Assembly (NCBI GenBank): GCA_024688885.1
Contig: JAILDV010000067.1
Span: forward strand, 1 to 64,000
DNA length: 64,000 bases
Reading direction: 5' to 3'
Origin: Bacteroidaceae bacterium
GTDB lineage: Bacteria > Bacteroidota > Bacteroidia > Bacteroidales > Bacteroidaceae
The notes beneath the pieces are model-generated. The model saw only the letters and a program-made list of their open reading frames with translations. It searched no databases and was not told where the DNA came from. Positions within the stretch are counted from its first letter, which is position 1; each line of letters opens with the position of its first letter. The translations under genes and the position numbers were made by a program. Shown here one piece after another: positions 16,265 to 26,300 of the stretch.

Positions 16265-18487
16265 ATGAAAAAAAGAAGTATTTATTTCATGCTTTCGGGT
16301 GCAGTTGCACTTGCAGGCATTTTCGGTCTTTCGGGCTGTTCGTCGAATGACGAAATGGCTGTTGACAATCCGAGGTATAATTCCGAAACAAATAGTGTTA
16401 CTGCGCAGTTTGTCCTGAACGTATCTTCTGCTGAGATGCAAACCAGACAAAGTGCAGTTGTCGCACAGAAGAATGCCAACTTCCGTGGTATGCAAGATGC
16501 AAAGCTTATCGGCCTTGCAACTGGTAAGAGTAGTTATATGGCCCCATATGCAGGAGTAGCAACATCACTTGATGGGACAGGTACTGGTATTAATGCCAAG
16601 ATTTATGATTTGGGTACCCTTTATGGAGCAACAGCTGTCACTAACACCGGTACAACTAATAGTGAAAGCAGTTCTCGGCGGGTTCTGGAACTTACCTTGC
16701 CACTCCAGACAGATGCCATGTTAGTGTATGCGCGTGCTATCCCCGCTGAAGGAGCGACAGATGCACAAAACGGGAAAGTGAATATTAACCTTACTCCCGC
16801 AACTAACCCTGAAAATATCACGTTTGACTTGGTATCACGTATTGGCAACAACGATATGGTAAAACGTTATAATGAGACTTGTAATCTGGCGGCATTGATT
16901 CTAAACCGAATTCTAAAGAGTGAGGTTGAAGGAACGGATGCGAGAATTTACACGCATGGAGGTTATACAAACAAATTAGCCCTGCCTGCCATTTCGTGGA
17001 GAGGAATTGGAGCAACTTATAAAGCTGGTGGCTCATTACCTCCATTGCAGGAGAATCTCGCTGTAGTCTATAATTCCATTACATCTATAAGTGATGACGA
17101 AGTACGTGCTGGTTCAGCTTCCTCTGTTTGTAGCATGATTTATAGTATTAATCAAAGACTTGCTTCTGTCTTAGGTGCCACTGCTACTACCGATGGCGAA
17201 TTAAATGCCCAACGACTGGCGGAAGTAATTAAGAGTCGTGTTGACAATTATTTTGACGTCGGATCTACTGAAGCTGCAACAGAATTCCGAAATATTGGTA
17301 ATACAACCACAGCGAATACCATTATCAATGGTTTGGTAACCGTTGCTAAAGTGATGACTGCTGATGAATACAATACCACTTATGGAGATATAGAACATGG
17401 CGACCTTATGGGATTCCCGACTTCGTTTAATATTCCTTTAGGTGCTGCCCAGCTTTATTTTACTGCTTTTAATGAAACTGCTACTACTGGTGGATTCAGC
17501 TATAAGAATCCTAGCACTTCACTATTGGATCTAAACAGTACATTTAAAGCAACCAATTATATGTACCCTTCAGAACTGCTCTATTTCAACAACAGCAGTC
17601 TCTACGTGAGCGATACAGAAAAAACGAAAGATCAGTATCCCAATGGGTATAACACTTGGGACACTTACAGCTGGACATCAAATAGTTGGCAAAATGGTGA
17701 AGTTACTTCGACAACTCGCAGTGTGGCTGTAAAGAATAATATCAACTATGGCGTTGCCATGCTTCAAACAAAGGTGGCTATTGATGGAACCTCGTTTGTA
17801 GACAACCGCCATGCTGTCATTCCTTCTGAGTCAGACCAGGCACTGTCGCTTGAAGATATTAAATCCCTGCAACTGACAGGCATCATCATTGGTGGTCAGA
17901 ATCATCAGTTGGGTTGGAATTATCTGGCTAAAGCGAACGAGGCAACAGACTGGGATTATGCCATCTTTGATAACAGTATTGTCAGCGGAACAATTCCTAC
18001 TGGTGCTGGTGAAGAAAATTACACATTGGTATTCGATAACTTCTACGGTGGTGATGCTGGTACTCAAGCAGACCAGAAAGATGTGCTGGTAGCACTGGAA
18101 TTCCAGAACAACAGCGAGAGGGATTTCTATGGTAAGGGCAACCTTGTCCGTAAGGGCGGTAAGTTCTACCTGATTGGTAAGCTACAATTGGGTGATAATA
18201 GAATAGGCACCTCTACAGGCATTTCTGGTAGTGCTACAGCATGGCCTACTAAATATGCAATTCCACCCTACAAGGCTGATGGTTCTTCTAAAGAAATCAC
18301 CCGCGTGTTTATTCAGGACTATATGACTACAGTAACATTTAAGATTGGTGCAAACTCCTTGAAGAATGCTTTCATTACTATTCCTGACCTGCGCTCTACA
18401 CAGACATCACTTGGTCTGAGCGTTGACTTGAATTGGCGTGAGGGTATTAACTTCGACAATATAGTACTTGGTCCACAATCTAATTAG
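16265..18487 (+). CDS. Mfa1-type major fimbrial subunit (type V pilin), lipoprotein precursor
   Basis: A 740-residue pilin precursor with a lipobox ending in LSGC (Cys25). The N-terminal domain contains the Mfa1-family signature NANFRGMQDAKLI (about 70-82). The C-terminal domain ends with FYLIGKLQL and a strand set (ITRVFIQDYMTTVTFKIG...) typical of Mfa1. In Porphyromonas, Mfa1 is exported as a lipoprotein, cut by an Arg-protease and polymerised by donor-strand exchange. A TR dipeptide (Thr60-Arg61) lies where such a cut is expected. It is unusually long for Mfa1 (about 560 residues). It has its own paralogue three kilobases downstream. Probably the shaft subunit. Confidence 0.85.
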   Translation: MKKRSIYFMLSGAVALAGIFGLSGCSSNDEMAVDNPRYNSETNSVTAQFVLNVSSAEMQTRQSAVVAQKNANFRGMQDAKLIGLATGKSSYMAPYAGVATSLDGTGTGINAKIYDLGTLYGATAVTNTGTTNSESSSRRVLELTLPLQTDAMLVYARAIPAEGATDAQNGKVNINLTPATNPENITFDLVSRIGNNDMVKRYNETCNLAALILNRILKSEVEGTDARIYTHGGYTNKLALPAISWRGIGATYKAGGSLPPLQENLAVVYNSITSISDDEVRAGSASSVCSMIYSINQRLASVLGATATTDGELNAQRLAEVIKSRVDNYFDVGSTEAATEFRNIGNTTTANTIINGLVTVAKVMTADEYNTTYGDIEHGDLMGFPTSFNIPLGAAQLYFTAFNETATTGGFSYKNPSTSLLDLNSTFKATNYMYPSELLYFNNSSLYVSDTEKTKDQYPNGYNTWDTYSWTSNSWQNGEVTSTTRSVAVKNNINYGVAMLQTKVAIDGTSFVDNRHAVIPSESDQALSLEDIKSLQLTGIIIGGQNHQLGWNYLAKANEATDWDYAIFDNSIVSGTIPTGAGEENYTLVFDNFYGGDAGTQADQKDVLVALEFQNNSERDFYGKGNLVRKGGKFYLIGKLQLGDNRIGTSTGISGSATAWPTKYAIPPYKADGSSKEITRVFIQDYMTTVTFKIGANSLKNAFITIPDLRSTQTSLGLSVDLNWREGINFDNIVLGPQSN

Positions 18488-18498
18488 TACACTCTAAG

Positions 18499-19515
18499 GT
18501 GAAGATAAGAAGAAATACTTTCATGACGTGGCTCCTGCTGTCAGCCTTATGGTTGACGGCAGGATGTTCCGCCATTGATGACGACTTGAGCGACTGCGGT
18601 GTCGATTACGAAATACAGTATGAACTGCAGTTGGTCACGAATATGGAGATGGAACTGCAGACGCAGTTGACCACGCAGGTGGAAACCAGTGTGGCAGCCG
18701 CACTGCGGGAGCACCTGAAAGATATCTTCAGCGACTTCGCCCGTGACATAGACCTTTCGTTCTTCGAAGTTGACGGACAGCTCGGACGTTTGTCTCACGA
18801 ACAGCATGTGATGAACAACAACGAGAAGAGCTACACGTTGTATCTGCCCATGCGCGAGTATCGTCACTTGGCTTTGGCAAACCTGCAACAGAACTCTTGG
18901 GTGACGTTGACAGGGGAAGAACACAGCAACACGATGATGCTGCAGCAAGTGCTGAATGAGCCTGTGCAGTCGCATCAGACAGGCATCTTTGCCGCCCGCA
19001 CCAACATGGATGTGTTGGAGAATCAGAGCCAGACCTTCCATGTGAATCTGTACATGGTGAACTGTGCCGCTGTGCTTTTGCTGGAGTCACGTGGGCATGA
19101 TGCCAAGGATGTGAGTGTGGTCAGCACAGGTTTCGCAACTGGCTACAATGTGGATGACAACACCTACACATTCTCGGACAATCCTCCTTTAGTGAATGCC
19201 GACAGAGTGGGCGTGGATGACCCTTCAGTGTTGTGTTATTGCACCGTCACCTTCCCATCGTATGAAACACCTAATCCTTCACTCGCCTCATCTTCTGGCG
19301 AAGAGGTTTATTGGCAGTTCCGGGTCTATGTGAAAAATGGTGATAATATCGTAGAAACGGTTATGAATATCAAGGAACCTCTTAAGGCTGGAGAACTGAG
19401 AATCATTAAGGGGTATATTGATAGCGACGGAGCCGTTAGACCCTACGATTCGACAGTGGGTGTCAGCGTAACTTTGAACTGGAATGGTGGAGCAAACTAT
19501 GAAACACCTTTATAA
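18499..19515 (+). CDS. FimB/Mfa2-type fimbrial anchor lipoprotein
   Basis: A 338-residue lipoprotein (lipobox LTAGC, Cys23) with the FimB/Mfa2 (DUF1812) N-terminal form: CGVDYEIQYEL, then DLSFFEVDGQLG and LPMREYRHLALANLQ. In Porphyromonas, Mfa2 anchors the fimbria in the outer membrane and limits its length. The C-terminal half (VSVTLNWNGG at the end) has beta-strands like other anchors. It follows the first pilin by 11 bp and is followed by a second pilin after 19 bp. It is the only clear anchor for two pilins. Confidence 0.83.
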   Translation: MKIRRNTFMTWLLLSALWLTAGCSAIDDDLSDCGVDYEIQYELQLVTNMEMELQTQLTTQVETSVAAALREHLKDIFSDFARDIDLSFFEVDGQLGRLSHEQHVMNNNEKSYTLYLPMREYRHLALANLQQNSWVTLTGEEHSNTMMLQQVLNEPVQSHQTGIFAARTNMDVLENQSQTFHVNLYMVNCAAVLLLESRGHDAKDVSVVSTGFATGYNVDDNTYTFSDNPPLVNADRVGVDDPSVLCYCTVTFPSYETPNPSLASSSGEEVYWQFRVYVKNGDNIVETVMNIKEPLKAGELRIIKGYIDSDGAVRPYDSTVGVSVTLNWNGGANYETPL

Positions 19516-19534
19516 TTTTTAATGTACGCGCGTA

Positions 19535-21160
19535 ATGACATATATCCGAAACATCCTATATGGTTTACTGTTGTGCATGATATTTATATCTTGTTCAACA
19601 GGGGATGATGTATCCCAGCAGGAAAGTCCTCTGACTACAGACCTGCTACTCAGTGTGGGAAATACGGAATACCTTACACGTCAAGCAAGTGACATTATAC
19701 AGTCTGAAGGACAGCCATTTAGAGGATTGAAGGGACTGTTGGCTATCCCTTTCCGAACATCAAATGGTGGTCCTGTGACAGTCAGTGACATTCCTTTGAT
19801 TTCAACAGCTTTAGGTGATAATGGAAACAGAGTCAGTCAAGAATACTTCTATTATCTGCGTTGTGATTTGATGCAAGGAACCAATCGTGTGTTGGTGTAT
19901 GGCCAGGCTCAAAAGAGTGAAGATGGGGAAAAGGCAACCGATTCACAAAATGGAAAACTGGAAACAACACTCATAGACCGAATGTTGCCTGCAAATATTT
20001 TTTTCAACTTGTCACCAATTTGTAAGAACACTAATATTGGCGAAGATGCACAAGCATTGGCAGATTATATGACAACCATTGCAAAAACAGATGGTTGGAG
20101 CACGACTTCCGATAGTCAGTTAAAAGCTCTTTACTTACAGTTTATTCAAGCTGACACACAGAGTACAGGACTAATGGCAGGCTCTGCCACAAACGTCAAA
20201 GCATATGCGGCTGCTTTAAGGAAACAATTGCTCCTTATTGACGATGAATTAAGCACAAAAATTATAACTAATATTGACAATGATGATGACATAGATGCCA
20301 ACACCTACCCTGCATCTATTGGACTCCCTGATGGTGCTGCTGCCTTGCGCTGGACAGGTGAGAAATTTTCTGTGCGTACGCAGACGACTACCATTGACAA
20401 TATCAATGCTATCAATCGTTATGCCTATCCTGCTGAGTTGTGGTACTACGTTAATAGTGCCATCTACACTTCGTCAGATGAAGTGGATAAAAACAACTAT
20501 GTGGGGAAAACTTGGGAGCAAGTACTTAACACTTATTATAAAGGGTCACACTCCGTTATTTCCTCAACAAAGGCAGTGGCTGTAGAAGAGTCACTGCAAT
20601 ATGGAGTAGGCCGTCTTAAGATGACTTTGTCAGAGATTGCCTCGACCTTAAACGATTCAAAGGGACAGGTATTAACCGATTGTGACATGGGAAAATTTCC
20701 CCTGACAGGTGTCATCATTGGTGGACAGCATACGGTGGGTTTTGATTTTAAGCCAAAAGAACCTCAGAGTGATGTTGACGCTCGTTTTATCTATGATAAG
20801 GAGGTGGGAACTACTGGAACAGTAAACACTCTGGTACTGCAGTCATATGACAATGAAAAAGTGCCTGTTGTGTTGGAATTCACAAACAAGAGCGGGTATC
20901 AGTTTACAGGTAAGGATGGCATCATCTATCCAGGTACGAAGTTCTATCTTATCGGACAGTTAGACCCTGCTGACAAAGGTGCAGACAACTATGCAGGTCG
21001 TGTGTTTACACAGGACTACACGACGAAAGTGGGCATGAAGGTCACCTCGCTGGCCAATGCCTACTCGTGTATGCCCGATTTGCTGGCACCACGCTTGGAA
21101 ATTGGTGTAGAGGTAACGACAAGTTGGATACAGTCAACAACAACGACGGTGATGCTCTAA
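19535..21160 (+). CDS. second Mfa1-type pilin
   Basis: A 541-residue lipoprotein precursor (lipobox IFISC, Cys20). It shares with the first pilin the GQPFRGLKGLLAIPF motif (about 57-72), an internal RYAYPAELWYYVNS strand matching YMYPSELLYFNNS of the first pilin, the VAVEESLQYGVGRLKM strand, LTGVIIGGQ, and the end pattern GTKFYLIGQLDP ... FTQDYTTKVGMKVTSLANAY. The TR dipeptide before the mature strand is at Thr48-Arg49. It is closer to usual Mfa1 length than the first pilin. It could be an alternative shaft subunit or an adaptor. Paralogy is seen directly; role is inferred. Confidence 0.82.
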   Translation: MTYIRNILYGLLLCMIFISCSTGDDVSQQESPLTTDLLLSVGNTEYLTRQASDIIQSEGQPFRGLKGLLAIPFRTSNGGPVTVSDIPLISTALGDNGNRVSQEYFYYLRCDLMQGTNRVLVYGQAQKSEDGEKATDSQNGKLETTLIDRMLPANIFFNLSPICKNTNIGEDAQALADYMTTIAKTDGWSTTSDSQLKALYLQFIQADTQSTGLMAGSATNVKAYAAALRKQLLLIDDELSTKIITNIDNDDDIDANTYPASIGLPDGAAALRWTGEKFSVRTQTTTIDNINAINRYAYPAELWYYVNSAIYTSSDEVDKNNYVGKTWEQVLNTYYKGSHSVISSTKAVAVEESLQYGVGRLKMTLSEIASTLNDSKGQVLTDCDMGKFPLTGVIIGGQHTVGFDFKPKEPQSDVDARFIYDKEVGTTGTVNTLVLQSYDNEKVPVVLEFTNKSGYQFTGKDGIIYPGTKFYLIGQLDPADKGADNYAGRVFTQDYTTKVGMKVTSLANAYSCMPDLLAPRLEIGVEVTTSWIQSTTTTVML

Positions 21161-21192
21161 GAGTATATGAGTTGTAAAATGAAAGAAAAGAA

Positions 21193-22374
21193 ATGAAGGC
21201 GATGACATATCATAACAGACAAGGAAAGATGGCTACGCAGAAACGCAGCCTCATTTCGCATAGCTTCATTTTCATTCTTTATATCTCATTCTTCATTTCT
21301 CAATTGGCGCTTCTGACGGCTTGTAATTCCTCAGACGGAGAAGACCAGCAAAAACCTACCATGTTGACCATTTATGTGTTTTCACCTGAACAACCCATCA
21401 TCACACGAGGAGATGTCGGTCCTGTTAATGCCTCTGAAGCAGAGAACAAAGTAAATAGCTTACAGTTGTGGATATTCGACACCAGTGGTAACAAGGTAGG
21501 ATACCTTAGCACTACTGAGACAGCTACGCTCAATGCCGGACAAGGAGCTATATATCATATTCCAGTAAGCGATGAGTTTGCACAGAACAAGCCTAACGTT
21601 GATGTCTATGTGTTGGCTAATGTGACAACTCCCAACTGTGGTATCAGCACCACACTGGATGAGAACACCACTCGAGAAGCACTGATAGAACAGGCAAAGA
21701 TTACCAGCGACCACTTCGGACTGACATCAGCAAGCCTGACCACTGCCGTTCCCGCTGACGGACTACCTATGGCAGGCATTCTGAAGAACCAGCCTGTTAT
21801 AGGCGATGCTCCAGTATTACGTATTGGCAACGAGACCAACATCGCCACTGTACCTCTGACGCGTGCAGTGTCGAAGATGCGTTTCTTCTTTGCCAATGTG
21901 GAGACTGCTCCCAAGTTGACCATTACAGGTATTACGTTGAATGGCTCACTGATTCCTAAGGAGGAATATTTGTTTACCCAAAGCAAGACGCTTACTTACG
22001 ATGCAAATGCGGCATCCATCTTGGCAAGTTCCATTGAAGTTGCTAAGAAAGAGGATCCCGCACAATATATCTACGAAGGACAGGCGGCACAGGAATATGA
22101 GAATCTGATGGTTGGTGCGGAGCTATCCTTGGTTGGACCTTATTACCTGCGTGAGTCAGGCAAAATATTGACGGGCACTATCACCTATACCGTGGAAGGA
22201 ATGTCAGAACCGATGTCTGCCACTTTCACGATGAAAGAACAGGGTGACTTCCTACGTAACCATTCGTGGATAGTGTATGCCTACTATGAGGGACTCTCAG
22301 GTATGCAGGTGGTGACTGTTGACGTGACGGATTGGGTTGCTAAGAGCTATAATTACGAGGTATATAACTGGTAA
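21193..22374 (+). CDS. fimbrillin-like lipoprotein (Mfa/FimA N-terminal type)
   Basis: A 393-residue lipoprotein (LLTAC, Cys44; with the alternative start at 21229 the cysteine is residue 32, giving a more usual signal peptide). The mature N-terminus has the FimA-like pattern LTIYVFSPEQPIITRGD, then NKVNSLQLWIFDTSGNKVG and VDVYVLANV, and a second part beginning VPLTRAVSKMRFFFAN. The TR dipeptide seen in the pilins recurs (ITRG). It probably is an accessory subunit such as Mfa3/FimC type. Its T-rich signal peptide region is made of CATTNTT-like words. Lies 32 bp after the second pilin. Confidence 0.75.
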   Translation: MKAMTYHNRQGKMATQKRSLISHSFIFILYISFFISQLALLTACNSSDGEDQQKPTMLTIYVFSPEQPIITRGDVGPVNASEAENKVNSLQLWIFDTSGNKVGYLSTTETATLNAGQGAIYHIPVSDEFAQNKPNVDVYVLANVTTPNCGISTTLDENTTREALIEQAKITSDHFGLTSASLTTAVPADGLPMAGILKNQPVIGDAPVLRIGNETNIATVPLTRAVSKMRFFFANVETAPKLTITGITLNGSLIPKEEYLFTQSKTLTYDANAASILASSIEVAKKEDPAQYIYEGQAAQEYENLMVGAELSLVGPYYLRESGKILTGTITYTVEGMSEPMSATFTMKEQGDFLRNHSWIVYAYYEGLSGMQVVTVDVTDWVAKSYNYEVYNW

Positions 22375-22390
22375 ATAAAAAGATATAGAG

Positions 22391-23371
22391 GTGAAGAAGT
22401 TACTGACATATATGATGTTGCTGCTGATTTTGACAGCCTGTTCCTCTGATGATCATGAGGAAGAGGCACTGTTGACTGAGGGTGACGTCACCTTGGTATC
22501 CTTTACACGTGCTACTTGGTCTCCTGAACTTGCACAAGAGGAGTATTCCTCTATTGGTGTTTTTCTAAATTCTCAGCCAGGACAATTCCACTACAGACAG
22601 AACGACAACAGGTGGCATTCCAATATCGAAGTAACTTCTGGTCAGAGCTACAGATTATACGGCTATGCTCCTGCTGATGCTGTAACAGCAGCTATTTCTG
22701 AAGAATCAGAAGCAGGGGCCACCATGACCTTCACTAATTTGCCTTCTGTCAGCAGTCAGGACATTTGTTTCGTGGTAGGTGTACAACACATGACGGAAGC
22801 CACTGGCACAAAAGACATCAAATTGGGGCAGTTTGCATTTACGGGCGGATTGCAGGACCATAATTTCATTAACCTGCAGATGGATCACCTTTATGCCGGT
22901 CTCTGCTTTCAAATGACGATAGACAGCGACTATGCATTGCTGCGCAGAATCAAAATAAAAAAGATGGAATTGCAGGCCAGCTCATCGATTACCACCACTA
23001 CCGTGAAACTGGTGGCTAATAACTCAGGAACCAGTCCTGTTTCAGAGGTCAGCTATGGAACTTCAACAGGTGAACCGATGTCTGCCACTTTCTTTAAGAG
23101 CACTGACGGAGAAGTGCTTAGTGCCGATGTTGTCAAGGAGGCGATGTGCTGCTTCGTCCCCATACCTGGCAATGACTTGACGCTGGTGACGACCTATGAT
23201 GTTTACGACAGGAATGATAATAAGATAGCGGAACGCACGGCTTCCAATAAGTTGCCCAACCTAACTGTTGCCCGTGGAGATTTGATGACGCTATTGCTGA
23301 AGGTGAATCCCACCTATCTTTATGTGCTGTCAGAGCCTGATTTGGATAATCCGACAATTACGGTAAATTGA
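22391..23371 (+). CDS. fimbrillin family lipoprotein, minor subunit
   Basis: A 326-residue lipoprotein starting at GTG 22391, 16 bp after the previous gene (lipobox ILTAC, Cys17). Mature part: VTLVSFTRATWSPEL, then IGVFLNSQPGQFHYRQNDNRW and SGQSYRLYGYAPAD, a pattern of Bacteroidales fimbrillin-family minor proteins (SxGVF ... Y ... YGY.P). The C-terminal part includes VPGND-like and TLLLKVNPTYLYV strands. Likely a tip or minor fimbrial component. Its stop is 28 bp before the first giant gene; heptamer-like A-rich repeats (GAAAGTT, GTAAGTT, GAAAATT) fill the gap. Confidence 0.75.
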   Translation: MKKLLTYMMLLLILTACSSDDHEEEALLTEGDVTLVSFTRATWSPELAQEEYSSIGVFLNSQPGQFHYRQNDNRWHSNIEVTSGQSYRLYGYAPADAVTAAISEESEAGATMTFTNLPSVSSQDICFVVGVQHMTEATGTKDIKLGQFAFTGGLQDHNFINLQMDHLYAGLCFQMTIDSDYALLRRIKIKKMELQASSSITTTTVKLVANNSGTSPVSEVSYGTSTGEPMSATFFKSTDGEVLSADVVKEAMCCFVPIPGNDLTLVTTYDVYDRNDNKIAERTASNKLPNLTVARGDLMTLLLKVNPTYLYVLSEPDLDNPTITVN

Positions 23372-23399
23372 AAGTTGTAAGTTGAAAATTGAAAGATAA

Positions 23400-26300
23400 A
23401 TGCGCAAGATAACGACCATCCTATTATTACTTTGTTTGTCTGCAAGACTCATGCAGGCACAGATTGTCATAGGTGGACATGTCTATGGTGGCGGTAATGC
23501 GGGTGATACGGGTGGTAGTACCACTGTTACGATCAGAGAAGGCAACTTGAACAGAGTCTTCGGTGGCGCCCGTATGGCAGATGTCAAAGGCAGAGCCTTC
23601 ACGAATATCGATGGCGCTAACGCTTCCAGCTATATTGTCATTAACCGTCTCTATGGTGGTAACGATATTGCGGGAACTATTGGTACATCGGAAGAAGAAT
23701 TGCCTGCTGTCGTGAAAACTCATGCTGAAACAAATAACGTTGGCAAGGATTGGAATGCCCTTCTGCTCATTTCCACTAAAACGAATACGGATGGAACTGA
23801 GGCCGATGATGCCCAGAAGATATATATCGGTCAGCTCTTTGGCGGAGGCGATGGTGAGTATGAATATGGTTCAAGAACAGAAGATGATAAGACCATTTAT
23901 TATGCCAAGGAGGATGGTGTGGAAGTGGCAACCAGTAATCATGAACTCACCCCACCAGAATTAGGCAAGACATTCCTCGATATTCATGGTGGTTCCATTG
24001 TTTATGCCTATGGTGGTGGTAACAATGCCACTGTGACGGAAAGAACCGTTATCAGCTTGGACAATCCAAGTAAGGTGGTAAATAGTATTAAGGATACCCG
24101 TATCACGACTGAAGGTGATGGTGAACTGTTGACCAATGAGCGCTTTGAAGAGGATATGGGCATCAACACCACCTTCTCTTATCCAAGCAGTGATGAATTC
24201 CAGATTGGACGTCTTTTCGGTGGCAACAACAAGGCAGATATGGCTATCCGTCCTCGTTGGAATCTGCAAAGAGGTTCTGTTCGTAACCTCTATGGTGGTG
24301 GTAATGAGGGTCGTATGACCAGCCCAGAAGGTCTGTTGCTGCAAATTGAAGGTGCTGGAATGACGGTGGACAATGTCTATGGTGGCTGCCGTAAGGCTGA
24401 TGTAAAACCATTATATGATGGTGACGAAACCCGTCCTGTTCCGTATGATAAGGTGGTACTTAATCCTAACCCGAATAACATTCCTGCTGGCTATGCTGCT
24501 CGTGTCAGAGTGCTGGCTGGTCATGTCAAGAATGTCTATGGTGGTAACGATATCTCAGGTAACGTCTATGGTGGCAATACCGTGGGTATCTTTACTCATA
24601 TCTATGGCGACGTGTATGGTGGTGGTAACGGCTCATATGCTTATACGGACAACGCTCAACTGCAGGACGACCCACGTTGGGGCGACTTCTACTATAATCC
24701 TAAGGATATATTACATTTGTCTGCCGATACATTCACAGGTATGCAGTCAGCAGAAGCCCTCAACCTCTTCCGTCCTAATGCAGAGAAGGTGTCTATCCTT
24801 GTGAGAGGTACGAAAGACAACCCCGTCATCGTGGATGGTGGTCTGTTTGTAGGTGGTAACAGTGCCTCCCTGCGAGAGAATGTTGCAGGCTCAAGTGCAG
24901 GTGACCAGACGCACATCAAGATTGGCTCTTATGTAACCGTTGACAGCGTGTTTCTTGGCAACAACGGTGCGAACATGATTAAATACGATGGAACCACCGA
25001 ATTTAGCAGAGGTGAAGGCGTGCTGCGCACCTTTGCCAGAACGTTTAAGGACTCAAAGAACAATGATGCCCAATTCAGCCAGATGACTCTGACCGATGCC
25101 GATGTCTTTGCCAAATACATGGAAGGTTGTGCCATGAAGGTAAAGCCTAATGTGGTGTTCGAGAGCAAGGCTAATGGAGATGCTGACGACTATAAAGAAT
25201 ACACCACCAAGTTTGGTTCCTTCTATTGTGGCGGTAATGTGGGAAGTATCATTGTACCAGGAAAGATTACTGTCGATTTCAACGACAAGGTGATTATCTA
25301 CAACAAGGTTGTGGGTGGATGTAATAACGCCAATGTGTATGCGACTACAGAATTCAATGCTGAATACTTAGGTGGTTTGTTGGGCGATTATGAGGGATAT
25401 GATTCCAATGGTGGTTATGATCAGCCTATTGGCGACAAACTCGAATTGAACTTCGGTGGTCTGAAGATTCAACCAATGCGTTGGAAGGATAAAAACGACA
25501 AATCACAGGGATTGGTATGGAACACTATCAGTTCTGCAACGGGTGAAGATGTGGACTTTGACCCATCTACAGCATCTACAGGAGAGAGTTCCGCGACTGA
25601 TATGGATCGCCGCTTGAAGGGTGGTAACATTTATGGTGGTTGTTATAACACAGGTCATGTGAACGGCAATGTGGTCATCAACATTGATGCTTCAATTATT
25701 GAAAGGGATTCCATTTTCGACATAGTTGAATACGAAGAAGGAATAGGCGAGCCCAAATTGTATGATAATGAAAGCTATAAGATTATCAAAAGAAAGTCTG
25801 GCGTTATCCTTGATGAACAAGGCATGGATGTACTGGCATCGGCACTGAATGTGTTTGGAGGTGGCTATGGTAAGAAATCAGAAATTTGGGGAAGTACGAC
25901 CATCAACCTGAACAAAGGCTATGTGTTCCAGGTGTTTGGCGGTGGCGAACAAGGTGCCGTCGGAAAGAAGAATGATGACGGAACATATTCTTACGATGAG
26001 AAGTATAGCACTTATATCAATTTGAAAGGACTCCGTACACTCCCCGGTGTGTCAAGAAATGCCACTGGCGACAGCTCTGACATGGCAGAAGCAGAGTTTA
26101 TCTATGGCGGTGGTTTCGAGGGGCTCATTGCAGGAAACACGCACGTCAACTTAGGTAACGGGCGTATTTTCAATTCCTTTGCTGGTAGTTGCAATGCTAA
26201 TATCCTAGGGCATACTGAAACCTACGTAGGACGCAACACCAACAATGATAACGACCAGGGTTTCCCCTACATCCGCGACCATATCTATGGTGGCAACGAC

